64,000 nt of DNA from Symbiodinium natans (GCA_905221605.1 CAJNDS010001302.1:513501-577500); one strand, 5' to 3'. Numbered from the stretch's first letter, positions 39,424 through 50,635 are shown. A program made the numbers and translations. Notes: generated by a model not told the origin, from the letters alone.

Positions 39424-39548
39424 CATATGAAGTAGGGTTTATATTTCTTGTACCCTCAAAGGACACCCAATGTATACACTCACCGATATGAACAAAGGAA
39501 CCTTATATACACTCACCAAGAAAAGAAATATAAGCCTTGCTTCATATG
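39424..39548. mobile_element. TATGAAG family element, copy 3
   Basis: Perfect outer ends CATATGAAG and CTTCATATG, with TIRs continuing as GTAGGGTTTATATTTCTT and AAGAAATATAAGCCTTG. The interior has GGACACCCAATGTATACACT and TATACACTCACCAAG, opposite in orientation to copies 1 and 4. Confidence 0.75.
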
Positions 39549-39768
39549 GGTCTGTTGGCGGGGGGAAGTGGTTAGGTCGACTAAGCTTCATTCAGTACCA
39601 TCAATGAACCCCAAAAGCCTGAAACCCTGTGAGGCTTCCACGCAGGACCTCAAGGCAAGTATCGCAGACTTCAAACCCCTAAACCCTGAACCCTGAACCC
39701 TGAACCCTAAACCCCTCATCGCTTTAATCCCTCAATAGAGCCTAGCACCCTTAAAGCGGCTGCCCCAG

Positions 39769-39866
39769 GTGTTCCCCTTACAAAGAGATGTTGCGGCAAG
39801 TCAAGGAGAGCGAGCCCGGTGCCCGGTGGGTCTTGCACCTGGGGGCTCCTGGTTACATCATGGGCT
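39769..39866 (+). CDS. Exon-like island PYKEMLRQVK
   Basis: After CGGCTGCCCCAG the frame CSPYKEMLRQVKESEPGARW, VLHLGAPGYIMGS is open; CCCTAAA repeats follow. The right border is uncertain. Product unknown. Confidence 0.4.
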
Positions 39867-40033
39867 CCCTAAACCCTAAACCCTAAACCCCAAACCCAAC
39901 CCCAAACCCCAAACCTTAAACCTAACCCTAAACCCCAAACCCTAAACCCTAAACCCTTAAACCCTGAGGCTTGAGGGTTTTAGTGGGTTCTTCGATGTGC
40001 AGCTCCAAGAACCATACAAAAAAACGCGATTTC

Positions 40034-40216
40034 ATGCCTGGGAAGCGAGTTGCCACGCTGGCTGCTGTGCTTCTCTTGTGGTGTGGAGCCGTGATAAAAA
40101 TAGGGGGGGGTCTAGTTGAACCCCACTTCCATGAACTTCCAGGATGCCTCTTCTCCGACTGTCGCGCATCCTTTCCGACTCTCTTCCACGAACACCGTCA
40201 CATTACGTACCTCTAG
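40034..40216 (+). CDS. Candidate first exon with signal peptide
   Basis: ATG at 40034 begins MPGKRVATLAAVLLLWCGAV: basic n-region, hydrophobic core, small residues near a possible cleavage site. The frame continues KIGGGLVEPHFHELPGC to TAG at 40214. A GT in GCCGTGATAAAA may be the donor. Secretory or plastid-targeted protein possible. Confidence 0.4.
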   Translation: MPGKRVATLAAVLLLWCGAVIKIGGGLVEPHFHELPGCLFSDCRASFPTLFHEHRHITYL

Positions 40217-40671
40217 CTATAAGACTGTGAAGGCTTCTTCTTGTGCAGGCTTCGTGTCTCAGCTAGGGCTCTGGGTCAAGGCTTAGTGTGTAATTAGCGT
40301 CTAGGGACTTGAAGCTCTATAGTGTTTACGGCTTCGGGGTTAAAGTCTTTCTTCGTGAGCAGAAATTGCTGAGGTGTGTCACGAAGCCTGTCGTCAAGGT
40401 GGGATGAACACGGGCTGCGCTCTCACATTTTGTTTGTTGTGCGGGGGGTGGTGAGGGGGGGGGGCTTTGGGGTGGGGGGGGGTTTGGGGTGGGGGGGGGG
40501 GGGTTCAGGGTTCAGGGTTCAGGGTTTAGGGTTTAGGCTGGTTTAGGGTTTCGGGTTTCGGGTTTCGGGTTTAGAGGTACGGGGTGTGGAGTTTTCGGGT
40601 TCAGGCACGTTTAGGGGTCAGGGGGAGTTTACGTACCGTCGGCAAACCTTAAAGGTCCTATAGTGGCGACC

Positions 40672-42546
40672 CAGCAGTTAGAATATATTTTTTTTTGGCG
40701 TTTACCCTCCGCCCAGTACATTTTAAGTTTTTTCAAAAAAATTACCATCGCGCAAAACTAGCAGTTAGAATATTGTTTTCCAGAACTAGCAGTTAGAATG
40801 TTTTTCCAGAACTAGCAGTTAGAATATTTCTTGGCCAAGACTAGCAGATAGAATATTTTCGGGATTGGGAGGTTGAGGGCCTCCTCCAGGGCTATACCGG
40901 GTTCGGTGAAAGCTCCGGGCCGTGGCTTAAGCATATAGACATATACATAACACTTATCAACCGGGTCCAGTATATGCTGGACCGTGGTGTGCATACACTT
41001 CCGGGTTCGGTGAAAGCTCCGGACCGTGGTTTAAACATATATACATATGCCCACATATATATATATATATATTATGGATCGTATTACACTCACTTTCCGG
41101 GTCCTGTCTTTGCTGGACCGTGGTGTAAGGACACTACACATATATATATATATGCAAAAGAACCACAACCCGAAACCCTATAGCGTGGTGTGCATACACT
41201 TCCGTGAAGAAGGCACCAACCCCCCTGCCCCCAGAAATATTCTATCTGCTGGTTCTGCAAGGAGCCGTGAAGCCCAGGAGAAGGCCCCAACCCCCCTGCC
41301 CCCAGAAATATTCTATCTGCTGGTTCTGCAAGGAGCCGTGAAGGCCAGGAAGGCCTGAAAGAGCCCTGGAGAAGGCCCCAACCCCCCTGCCCCCAGAAAA
41401 AACCTATCTGCTGGTTCTGCAAGGCCTGAAAGCCCTGGAGAAGGCCCCCACCCCCCTAACAAACATTCTATCTGCTGGTTCTGCAAGGAGCCGTGAAGGG
41501 GAAGGCCTGAAAGAGCCCTGGAGAAGGCCCCAACCCCCCTGCCCCCCAGAAATATTCTATCTGCTGGTTCTGCAAGGAGCCGTGAAGGGTAGGAAGGCCT
41601 GAAAGAGCCCTGAAGAAGGCCCCAACCCCCCTGCCCCCAGAAATATTCTATCTGCTGGTTCTGCAAGGAGCCGTGAAGGCCAGGAAGGCTGAAGAGGCCT
41701 GGAGAAGGCCCCAACCCCCTGCCCCCAGAAATCGTCTAGCTGCTGGTTCTGCAAGGAGCCGTGAAGGCCAGGAAGGCCTGAAAGAGGCCTTCGGTGAAAG
41801 CTCCGGACCGTGGTTCCCAGAGTCTAGGGCCCGCAGTGGTACCCTTATTTCTTTCTTAAGGCTTAGCTGCTCAACCATGACCCTAAACCCTAAACCCTAT
41901 AAACCCTACTAGGAGTATATACATCGTGGAGATTGGAGAGAAATCACAGTCGGACCTGACCCCGAAGCAGACACGCGTGTATGCCTTGACCCGCTAAGGC
42001 TCTGCAACTCTGTGCCCTGTTCTCCAATTTGGGGAATACCCTTTTTGGGGAGTTCGGGTCCAGGGTTCAGGGTTTAGGGTTGAGGGTTTAGGGTTTAGGG
42101 TTTTAGGGTTTAGGGTTAGGGAGGTAAGGTAGGGAGTTCGGGGTCAGGGTGTTAGGCTATCAGGGTATTAGGCTATTTCCCAGCGAGCGCCACAATGCAT
42201 TAGGCAACGAAAGCCTTATTTAGCATGGCTTGCAGCTTGCGGTTTCGAGTTCCAGAAGACTCCAAGCCGTAAACCCCGTTTAGTTTTGGCCAAGAAATAT
42301 TTTAACTGCTAGTTTTGGCCAAGAATTATTCTAACTGCTAGTTCTGGAATATTAATATTCTAACTGCTGGTTCTGGAAAACAAATATTCTAACTGCTAGT
42401 TCTGGAATAATGATATTCTAACTGCTGGTTCTGGAAAACAAATATTCTAACTGCTAGTCTTGGCCCGATGGTAAAATCTGGCCGATTACCCTCCGCACCA
42501 CAAATATTCTAACTGGTCCCTGCCCGTTTTCCAATATTCTAACTGC
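40672..42546. repeat. Complex repeat bounded by inverted AATATTCTAACTGCT motifs
   Basis: Five copies of AGCAGTTAGAATATT lie at 40672-40860. About nine copies of the reverse complement AATATTCTAACTGCT lie at 42290-42546. Between them are seven units of about 90 bp (41236-41760) with ATTCTATCTGCTGGTTCTGC, and a partly duplicated segment with GTGAAAGCTCCGG.CCGTGG (40908, 41011, 41793). TTACCCTCCGC occurs near both ends. It may be a foldback-type mobile element. ORFs over the inner array are repeat artefacts. Confidence 0.6.
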
Positions 42547-42676
42547 AACCCTAAGCCCTAAACCCTAAACCCTCAACCCTAAACCCTAAACCCTAAGCCC
42601 TAAACCCTAAACCCTGAACCCCAAATGGGCGGGGGGGGGGGGGGGTGGGGGAGGGGGCGGGGGAGAACTTCGGAAG

Positions 42677-42728
42677 GCCACCATTCCGCCGACGGCTGAG
42701 ATCTTGGATGCCAGGCGACCTGTGTCTT
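42677..42728 (+). CDS. Exon-like island ATIPPTAEILDA
   Basis: After CTTCGGAAG the frame ATIPPTAEILDARRPVS runs to GTGGGGGTTTAGGG. CCCTAAA and a G tract lie to the left, TTTAGGG to the right. Confidence 0.4.
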
Positions 42729-43075
42729 GTGGGGGTTTAGGGTTTAGGGTTTGGGGTTTAGGGTTTAGGGTTTGGGGTTTGGGGTTTAGGGTTTAGGGTT
42801 TGGGGTTACCAGAAGCCCCAGGCCCCTAAGCCTCTCAACCTCTAAAGACCTCAAGAAGGGCTTAGGGTGTAGGATTCGCTGCCCCTAAACCTCCCACAAC
42901 CCCTCAACTCCCTCCCTCTAAGCCCCTCAAGGCCCCTAAACCTTCCGGAATCTCTGCAAGCCCTAAACCCTAAACCCTACACCCTACACCCTAAACCCAA
43001 ACCCCAAACCCCAAACCCTAAACCCTAAACCCGAAACCCTAAACCCTAAACCCCAAACCCCACCTGCCTTTTCAG

Positions 43076-43148
43076 GAGCGATGCAGCTCGTGCCGCGGTG
43101 CAGGCCGTGGTAAAGGCACCTTGGCCTCTCATCCCTCCAGGCCTTTGA
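43076..43148 (+). CDS. Possible terminal exon SDAARAAVQAVV
   Basis: GCCTTTTCAG is a strong acceptor. The frame SDAARAAVQAVVKAPWPLIP, PGL ends at TGA 43146-43148. CCCTAAA-type on the left, TTTGGGG/TTTAGGG on the right. Confidence 0.45.
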
Positions 43149-43455
43149 ACACCCAACCTGGGCAGAGTAGGGTTTGGGGTTTAGGGTTTAGGGTTTGGGG
43201 TTTAGGGTTTAGGGTTTGGGGTTTAGGGTTTGGGGTTTAGGGTTTTTTAGGGTTTAGGGTTTAGGGCTGTCCCTGAAAACCTAAACCCTAAACTCTCAAC
43301 CCGCAACCCCCCCCACCCGCCCTTTCATAGACCCTGAACCCTAATCGCCAGGCCCCTCACCCCAAGAACCTCCCCCTGAATCCTACCCGCCCCCCCTTGC
43401 CCCAAACTCTTAACGCCCGAAACCCAAAACCCCAACATCCCTGAACCCCTAAACC

Positions 43456-43570
43456 CCAAAACCCCTTTAAAGCCCTAAACCCCTAAACCCCTAAACCCCT
43501 AAACCCCTAAACCCCTAAACCCCTAAACCCCTAAACCCCTAAACCCCTAAACCCCTAAACCCCTAAACCC
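43456..43570 (-). repeat. CCCCTAAA octamer array, about 14 units
   Basis: Homogeneous octamer variant block. Confidence 0.95.
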
Positions 43571-43619
43571 CAAACCCTCAACCCAAAACCCTAAACTCCA
43601 GACTCTAGGGCTTCCATAT

Positions 43620-43683
43620 GGGCATTTCCCAAAATAGGGGTCATTACCCCCTTAAAGGGACCCCCAAAAAGGGTACCCCTAAT
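43620..43683. mobile_element. GGGCATTTCCCA family, short copy
   Basis: GGGCATTTCCCAAAATAGGG matches the reverse complement of the right end of the element at 30440. It ends AAAAAGGGTACCCCTA. Shortened relative to the first copy. Confidence 0.45.
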
Positions 43684-43736
43684 ACTGGAACCCCCCCCCC
43701 CCCCCATCTCCTGCGGTGTTGTCCTTTGCATCTGAG

Positions 43737-43820
43737 GCCCACGTTGGCCCTGCCACCGCAAAGGAAGACGCGGAACTGGCCGCGGCGAAAGCAGCCGAAG
43801 AGGCACTACGGCTTTTAAGG
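43737..43820 (+). CDS. Exon-like island, 28 codons, Ala/Glu/Lys-rich
   Basis: After TTGCATCTGAG, phase 0 at both ends: AHVGPATAKEDAELAAAKAA, EEALRLLR, then GTGTTTAGGG. Predicted helical or coiled-coil character by composition. It could join in frame to the exon at 44395. Confidence 0.5.
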
Positions 43821-44394
43821 GTGTTTAGGGTTTGGGGTTTACGGTTTAGGGTTTATGGGTAGGGTTCAGAAATGAGGGTTTAGGCCGAACAGGCACTATG
43901 GCTTTTCCGGGTGTTTAGGTTTTAGGGTTGTAAGTCGGGGTTCAGGGTTTTAAGGGTGTGCAGTTGATAGGCCTTACCGGGTTTACATGGTTTAAGGGGC
44001 TTGTAGGGTTTGTGGGGCTGAAAGGGTTCACAGGGTTTCTGGGTGTTCTAGGGTGTTTAGGGTTTGTATGGTTTACAGGTTCTATACGGTTCATAGGGTT
44101 TAGGGGTGGTCCTGGGTTAAATTAGTATCAGGATTCAGCTTTTTGTTTATTGGTATTCCTTTTCGTTTTTTTGTGGGGGGTTGGTTTAGCACTTGGGGCG
44201 GGCAAACTGGGTACTAGTTGAGAATGAATGTTAGACCTCAATTCTGTTGCCGAACTATGGGAGCCTGGTTATAAGTACTTGTGGGTCTAGGGTTTCGGGT
44301 TTAGAGTGAAGACGCGTCAACCCACCATGGTAGCCCTAAACCCTAAACCCTAAACCCTAGACCCTAGACCCTAAACCCTAAATGAAAGGCGCAG

Positions 44395-44472
44395 AAGCGG
44401 GAGGAGAAGAGGATGCTCGCAAAAGCGCAGGCCATCAGCGAAGGACTGCGCCGATGCAGCGGATCTCCTTGG
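44395..44472 (+). CDS. Exon-like island, 26 codons, Lys/Glu-rich
   Basis: After AAGGCGCAG: KREEKRMLAKAQAISEGLRR, CSGSPW, then GTTTAGGG. Phase 0 at both ends. CCCTAAA on the left. Continues the charged helical pattern of the exon at 43737. Confidence 0.5.
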
Positions 44473-44527
44473 GTTTAGGGTTTAGGGTTTAGGGTTTATA
44501 TAGGGCTTAGGATTCCTTAGCCCTCTA

Positions 44528-44631
44528 CTTGGGATGTTCCCCCCCTATGCTGACAGTCCTTAATAGGCATTCGAGTACCGCCTATATTCTTCCCTAGCAA
44601 GGACTGTCCGTATAAGGGGGAACATCCCACG
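44528..44631. mobile_element. TTGGGATGTTCCCCC family MITE, copy 2
   Basis: CTTGGGATGTTCCCCCCCTA at the left and TATAAGGGGGAACATCCCAC at the right; ACAGTCCTTAATAGG and CTAGCAAGGACTGT lie inside as the inner part of the TIR. Confidence 0.75.
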
Positions 44632-44752
44632 TCTCAACTCTTGAAACGTGCATCCTAACCCGAGAAACGCTGTGCTGTAAATTAAAGCTGAACCCTAGGA
44701 CCTACCCAAAGCCTGACCTCCCAAACCCAACACTCCAGACCCCAAAAGCCCT

Positions 44753-44890
44753 ACTTGGAGATTCATGGTACTTACTATCCAACTATCACTGTACTTATAG
44801 CCGTACTCATATTTTGGGGCACTTGAGGGGCTTATAAGTGGGTTATAGGTACAGTTACAATTGGTTCGTAAGTACCATGTGCCTCCAAGT
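44753..44890. mobile_element. ACTTGGAG...CTCCAAGT palindromic element
   Basis: Long TIRs: ACTTGGAG, CATGGTACTTAC, CTGTAC.TATA on the left answered by TATAGGTACAG, GTAAGTACCATG, CTCCAAGT on the right. 138 bp, single copy seen here. Confidence 0.7.
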
Positions 44891-44994
44891 AAGGCCCTGG
44901 AACCCCAGAGCTCAAAAAACTTCAAGCCAACGCAAGAGTCCTCACGCCTCAGCCCGAAAACCCCTCGTCCCTTAAGGGTTCGAGGTTGGGATGC

Positions 44995-45092
44995 TACCCC
45001 TTATACTGACAGTCCTGAGTAGGGATTCTAGTAACCCCCTCTGATTTATAATCCCTACTAAGGACCTCTTAGTATAAGGGGGAGCTTCCCAA
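44995..45092. mobile_element. TTGGGATGTTCCCCC family MITE, copy 3
   Basis: GTTGGGATGCTACCCCTTAT at the left and GTATAAGGGGGAGCTTCCCA at the right, each with a few substitutions. Only about 360 bp from copy 2. Confidence 0.7.
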
Positions 45093-45395
45093 GTTAAGGG
45101 CTTCGGTTTAGGGTTTAGGGTTTAGGGTTTGGGGTTTGGGGTTTAGGGTTTAGGGTTTAGGGTTTAGGGTTGAGAGTTTGTGGGGCCTGGGGTTTGAGAC
45201 TTTGGGGTGAAGGGTTTTCCGATTGGAGGGTTTTGTGGGTTTCACGGCTTGGGGGCGTTTGAGAAGGGGTTGAAGTCTGGCTTTTTGGTTTACCAGGTTG
45301 GGGGCAACGTTGGAGGTTTTAGGGTTTAGGGTTTATATAGGGTTTAGGGCTCAGGGTTCAGGGTTTAGGGTCCTTGCGCCCGGCACCCTCCAAAG

Positions 45396-45440
45396 GACGG
45401 GACCTTGAGGAGACCTCGGACAAGACAAAGGTCTTCAAGG
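45396..45440 (+). CDS. Exon-like island RDLEETSDKTKV
   Basis: CCCTCCAAAG on the left, GTTTAGGG on the right. The frame RDLEETSDKTKVFK is open. Charged, short, product unknown. Confidence 0.35.
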
Positions 45441-45759
45441 GTTTAGGGCTTAGGGTTTGAGGTTTAGGGTCTAGGGTTCAGGAAGTATTTGGTTTAGGGA
45501 TTAGTGTTTAGGGTTTAGGGTTTGGGGTTTAGGGTTTTAGGTTTAGGGTCTAGGGGTCAGGAAGTATTTAGCGTTATGGTTCTTTTGGAGGGTTTGATTG
45601 GGTTTGAGGGTGTATGTAGGATGTCAGAGTTTTAATTCGGTTTCAGGATACCCACTTGAGATCCGTGAGCCCCAAAACCCTTGAAACCCAGCAGGCGCGT
45701 TCGGTTGAAAGCAAATCTTGCATGCAACAAGAACAGTTTAAGGTTTACCCTAAACCCTA

Positions 45760-45860
45760 CACTCCAAGCTGCAGATCCTTCGGGCAGAATGGGCTGACTA
45801 TGCAAGACTTGTGGACAACGATTGCAGCTTGGCCCGTTCTGTGCCCTCATGCCGAAACCC
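45760..45860 (+). CDS. Exon-like island ILRAEWADYARL
   Basis: After CCAAGCTGCAG the frame ILRAEWADYARLVDNDCSLA, RSVPSCRNPN is open. A second frame is also open over a longer stretch. The unique sequence has a codon-like look; family not recognised. Confidence 0.35.
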
Positions 45861-46060
45861 GAACTGAGCTTCAACCCTACACCCGAAACCGCTCAGATTT
45901 GTCACGGGCGCGTGACCCGCAAAGCTGTGCGCGCTTGGGGTCTTCATAGGTTCAGGGTTTAGGGTTTAGGTTTTAGGGTTAGTTTACGGTGTAGGGTTTA
46001 GCGTTTAGGGGGTTTAGACGGTTCAGGGATGAAGTGCTCTTCCAAGCGTTCAGGGATCAG

Positions 46061-46119
46061 GTTCCCCGCAGCAGCCAGGAAGCAGAAGACAAGAAGCCGG
46101 AGGATAAGAAGGCGCGAGC
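46061..46119 (+). CDS. Exon-like island, Lys/Glu-rich
   Basis: CAGGGATCAG precedes VPRSSQEAEDKKPEDKKARA. It enters TTTAGGG repeats on the right. Phase 0 at the left border, similar in composition to the exons at 43737 and 44395. Confidence 0.45.
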
Positions 46120-46265
46120 CTTAGGGTTTAGGGTTTAGGGTTTGACGGGTTTAACAGTACACCCTAAACCCGAAACTCTAAGCGGCGCGAGGGATGTGCG
46201 TCCATGCGTCGTAAGCCCAGTCCCGGCCCCGGCGTCCCCCCCCCCCCTCCCCGCCCCCGAAAAGC

Positions 46266-46362
46266 TTGGTAGCCCAGTCGTGCTCACCTTTTTTTGTGCC
46301 TAGGTTCCCTCAAAAAGTAGCCAACCCAAACAAGGTTGTAATATGGTCACTGGGCTACCAAG
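46266..46362. mobile_element. CTTGGTAGCCCAGT family introner-like element, copy 3
   Basis: Perfect 14-bp terminal inverted repeats CTTGGTAGCCCAGT and ACTGGGCTACCAAG. Interior AAGTAGCCAACCCAAACAAG as in the other copies. GT and AG sit in the repeats as in copy 1. Flanking coding frame not established (SEEQHQQQEMDHL follows). Confidence 0.75.
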
Positions 46363-46939
46363 AGAGTGAAGAGCAGCATCAGCAACAAGAGATGGATCAT
46401 CTTAATCTTAAACCCTACACAACCGAACTCCCAAAACCCTTCAATCCCGCTCCCCTTGCAATCCACAGCATGCCCAGTAGTACCCTTATTCCCGCTTTTT
46501 TTTTGGGGGGGGGGGGGGGGGGGGAGGGGGGCGTGGGGTTAGGTTCCCTTGGAAACCCCTTTTAAGCAAGAATGGGCACCCTTTTTCATCCTAGGTTGCC
46601 CTAAACCCTAAACCCTAAACTCTAAACCCTAAGGGGCTTCCGGTGAATCCCACCACCCACCCTGTCTTCAATTTTTCGTCGAGAATTCAGAGGCTTGGAC
46701 AAGGGAGGCATGCCTGGGACCCTTAACACACCGGAAGCCCCTTAAAGTATAGGGTTTAGGGTTTAAGGCCCCCCACAGAAAGGAGTTATTGGTGGTTTGC
46801 AAGGCTCAGGGTGCGGCTCTGGCTGCTGGGGCGGCTCGGAACCAGAATCCAAGAGAGGGGGTTCAGGCTTACTCAAGAGTTTAGGGTTTAGGGTTTAGGG
46901 TTGAGGGTTCAGGCTTATTTTAAGTGAAGCTGTGGGGGT

Positions 46940-47700
46940 TCCCCGTTGTTGCTTGTTTTATGGCGGCGGGGCAGGAGGGCGGGGAATAGTGGGAGAAGGG
47001 ATTGGTTGAGGGGTTTCGGGGTTTAGCAAGTTTCTTGGCCAGGATGCTTGGCGGCTTCACGGTGCTTAGGGCCTTGCTACGCATGCTGAACTATGGCAGC
47101 AGCGTTGACAATCTTCACATACATCATTGCTTCATTTTTTGCGGTCTGTCCTGGCTTGCCTCTTGTTGCCTTGCGCGCGAAGGGCCCTGTTTGCCGTGTT
47201 GGTGGAGCTTATTGTAGGGGAGGATTTGTGTTTTGGAGATTCTAAAGCCCTGCAACCGCGCCACCGCCAGATCCAATCTATGACTTCGGTGATCTTCAAC
47301 CCCCTTACCCCAAAAATTGGGAACGCATCAGTGCAGGAATCAAGCTGGGAACGCGCGAACGCTAAGAATCATGCAAGTAATCTTCCTCGTAACCATACAG
47401 AATCCAGAGGGTGGTTACTGTTTTTTCTTGGAGGGAGGGAGGGGGTTCCGATCTGCTGCATAAGTGGTGTCCTTTATTCCGAGTTTATCAGAGCTTTCAA
47501 TTCAGGGAGCATCAAGGGTCCCATGCTTTAGTGAGCTAGCCATGGATTAAGAGGAGCTGATTCGGAGTCCAGAGTGCTTCCCTGTGGTTTCTGGGCTCCA
47601 TACGTGGATAATTCCTCGCCGGAGAAGCCGAACTGTGAAATTGGCTTGTTTGGCCGTTCGAAGAAGGTTTTGGGTACAATTTCAGACAAACCCACAACTT
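46940..47700. other. Unique stretch with overlapping open frames
   Basis: About 760 bp without telomere-type repeats. Several + frames are open; the only one I list as a gene candidate is at 47093. The rest shows no clear borders. Confidence 0.4.
47093..47245 (+). CDS. Candidate signal-peptide exon or small protein
   Basis: ATG at 47093 begins MAAALTIFTYIIASFFAVCP, with a hydrophobic core like a signal peptide, then LPLVALRAKGPVC to TAA (47243-47245), 50 residues. Two other open frames overlap it, so confidence is low. Confidence 0.3.
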   Translation: MAAALTIFTYIIASFFAVCPGLPLVALRAKGPVCRVGGAYCRGGFVFWRF

Positions 47701-47734
47701 CCCTAAACCCTACACCCTAAACCCTAAACCCGAA

Positions 47735-47880
47735 ACCCGAAACCCGAAACCCTAAACCCTAAACCCTAAACCCTAAACCCTAAACCCTAAACCCTAAACC
47801 CTAAACCCTAAACCCTAAACCCTAAACCCTAAACCCTAAACCCTAAACCCTAAACCCTAAACCCTAAACCCTAAACCCTA
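47735..47880 (-). repeat. CCCTAAA array, about 20 units
   Basis: Homogeneous array ending six bases before an ATG-containing island. Confidence 0.95.
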
Positions 47881-47885
47881 AGCCC

Positions 47886-48032
47886 ATGTCCTTAAGTCAG
47901 GTAGTGGTGTGTCTGGCGCTGGCGGGCGCTGGTTTCTTCTACTGGCGCAGGAGCCAGCCCACAGGCTTCACTAAACCTTTGCTAGGGTTGGCATATCGTG
48001 CGATTGTACAAACCCAAAACCCTAAACCCTAA
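47886..48032 (+). CDS. Candidate first exon with membrane anchor
   Basis: ATG at 47886: MSLSQVVVCLALAGAGFFYW, then RRSQPTGFTKP, to TAA at 48030-48032 inside repeats. A single hydrophobic helix followed by positive charges suggests a signal anchor. The real exon may end earlier at a GT. Confidence 0.4.
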   Translation: MSLSQVVVCLALAGAGFFYWRRSQPTGFTKPLLGLAYRAIVQTQNPKP

Positions 48033-48034
48033 AT

Positions 48035-48143
48035 CCCTAAGGGTCCATGTACCTCATTATTATATACTTGGGTCCCAAAGTCCCTATATAGGAAGTACTT
48101 TAAGGCCCAAGTATATAATAATCAGGTACATGGACCCTTAGGG
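48035..48143. mobile_element. AAGGGTCCATG family palindromic element, copy 2
   Basis: TIRs of about 38 bp with one mismatch: CCCTAAGGGTCCATGTACCT then ATTATTATATACTTGGG on the left; CCCAAGTATATAATAAT then GGTACATGGACCCTTAGGG on the right. The whole 109 bp is almost one hairpin. Confidence 0.85.
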
Positions 48144-50067
48144 AATAGCAATTTCAGGGTTGCTCGGCTTTCCCTCCCGCCCCACTGTGAGCTTTCACAG
48201 GCCACCACCCAAACCATTGCCGCTTGGGGTTTAGGGCTCTCGCCCTCAATTCCCACCATGCAGAACGCTTCAAAGTTCGAAACCACCTTCAATACGCCCG
48301 GGAGGACGGGGCAGGGTCCGGGGCCAATGGCCCAGCTGGCCCTGGGCGAGACCCTGCATTTTCTCCAAGCAATGGTGTTTCTGGCCTGCCGAATATATTT
48401 CCGGGTCCAGGCACGGCCTAGATACTCGTAGGGGGTAGTGGGATTATAAGTTTGGTTGAAGTAGGAGGGCCTGGGACCTCAGTTTTTAGAGCTTGGTTCA
48501 GGACTCCCTGGCCCCTTGTCCTTAGAGTAACAACTTAAAACCCCAAAACCAAACCCTCAACCCGAAGCCCCCCCTAAGACCCCCAAAAAGACAGAAGTCC
48601 CGAACCAAACTTTACTCCTGCTCCGCGAGCCTGGGTGATCGTCATTGTTGTGGTCCCTATGCCCCCTGAACCCTAAGCCCTAAACCCGAAACCTACCACC
48701 CTCAAAGCCCACTCGGCTCTAAACCCACGAAGGAGGAAAGCGAAAGGCCGCGGGGACCGGTTCGTGTTTCGGGTGTCGAGTTTGGGGTTTCAGGCTGAAG
48801 GTTCGGGGGGGTGGGTGGCTCCAGCAACTTCGCCTGAGCCCTAAACTCCCCAAAGCCTAGTTCAACCTCCCAGGCCCCCCCCCCCAGGCCCTCCCCTCTA
48901 TCCTCTCACCAGCCCTTTCCCTCGACGTGGCTTGGAACCCTTCTTCCGGGTTTTGTAGCTGTCGCTTTTGTTGTTGGGGTGGGGGGGGGGGGGGAAGGAG
49001 GGTGGTAATTTCTCTTCTGAACCTTCCTTGTCTTCTAGGATTACCGAGAACGCAGGCTCTTCCGCCTTTTTTTGTTGAGAGAGAGAGAGAGAGAGCGGGA
49101 GATAGACATGTATACTATGCATGTATATATATATATATATTTATGTATTTACTTATGTACTTAATTTGTTTATTTGTCTATTTATTCATAGAAACAGGGC
49201 TATGGCCAGCTAGATGGAGAGAGACCAACAGCACCGGTGAGAAGACCCTAGAGCCCCGAGGCGACAAACCCCGAAGCATCTGAACACTCCGAAGACCCCT
49301 AAAAGGGGTTTAGGGTTTAGGGTTTAGGGTTTAGGGTTTAGCCTATTACCCTTAAATCGTGCCCAGCACCGCACCTCCAGTCTAACCCGCTAGACCCTGA
49401 ACCTCCAGCCTTAATCCCTCATAATCCCTCTAAACCCTCTTTTCCTTCTAAACCCTTCGCACCCTCTAAACCCTCTAAACCCGAAACCCTACAACTCAAA
49501 CCCAAACCCTAGACACCGACTAAACCCTGGGCAGGCGCGGGCAAATTTGAGAAGCGCCTTGGACACGTGGAATGTGAATGGAGGGTTCCCTTGCACGTTG
49601 AGTGTTTAGGGTTTAGGGTTTAGGGTTTCATGAAAACTCCTTCCCGAAACTGAGTCCTCCCCCCAAATAATGCTCATGTCAAGTAAAGGTCGAGAGTTCT
49701 GCGCTCACAAGCAAGATGAGGCCAAGATTCATTTGGAGGTTGGGTAGAAGTTCAAGCCAACCCCTACAACACCAAACCCTAAACCCTAAACACTCACATG
49801 AAGCATTATGTATATTTGATACACAACAAGGTCCATCATTAAAAAATACATCAATTAAAACAGGATTAAGAGCCACCTGTGCACTTTTTATAAATGGTAA
49901 AGTGAAATGCTGGGGAGAATAATGGTGGTTATCCAATTGGATATTCAACCGACGGAGGGTGGGGGGGGGGGGGAGGTTGGATGAAGTCTGTCTGTCCTTT
50001 GGCCGACCGATCGACCTGTCCATCTTTTCGTTGGGGGGGGGGGGGGGGGGGGGGGGCGTTTGAAGTA

Positions 50068-50157
50068 GGGTTTAGGGTTTAGGGTTTAGGGTTTAGGGTT
50101 TAGGGTTTAGGGTTTAGGGTTTAGGGTTTAGGGTTTAGGGTTTAGGGTTTAGGGTTT
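50068..50157 (+). repeat. TTTAGGG array, about 12 units
   Basis: Perfect heptamers immediately after a 24-base G tract. Confidence 0.95.
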
Positions 50158-50635
50158 GCAAGCTTTGCAAGCATCGTTAGGGTCCCGCGTTTTTTGAAAA
50201 TTTGTCATCCCCTGTGTATGAACGGGGCCCTGGAACTGTAAGCCCCATAACCGCTTACTCAATCAACCCTGAACCTCAAACCCTCAACCTAACCAAGAAG
50301 TGATGAAGAGACAGAGCCCAGATTTCAACCCTGACACCAACCCTATATCCCACAACATAATCCTACACGCCTGAACCCTCCCTCAGCCCCCTAAACCCTA
50401 AACCCTTAAAACCCTTAAACCCCTAAAACCTTAAACCCTTCAATCCTTCAACCCTTCAACCCTTAAACCCCTAAACCCTTAAACCCCTGCATGCTTGTAT
50501 AGGCGAGCCGGGTTGTATACAGGGTCCTGTCAAGCGGATCTGTTTGCATCTTGGCCCTAAACCCTCTGTACGGTGGTCTCATGGCGAACAGCGATATTAC
50601 GTGCAAAGGTCTTAAACCCCTAAACCCTGAAGCCC

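Noticed and set aside
41090-41878. Minus-strand ORFs with LAEPADRIFLGAGG repeats
   Set aside because: They arise from the tandem units inside the 40.7-42.5 kb repeat.
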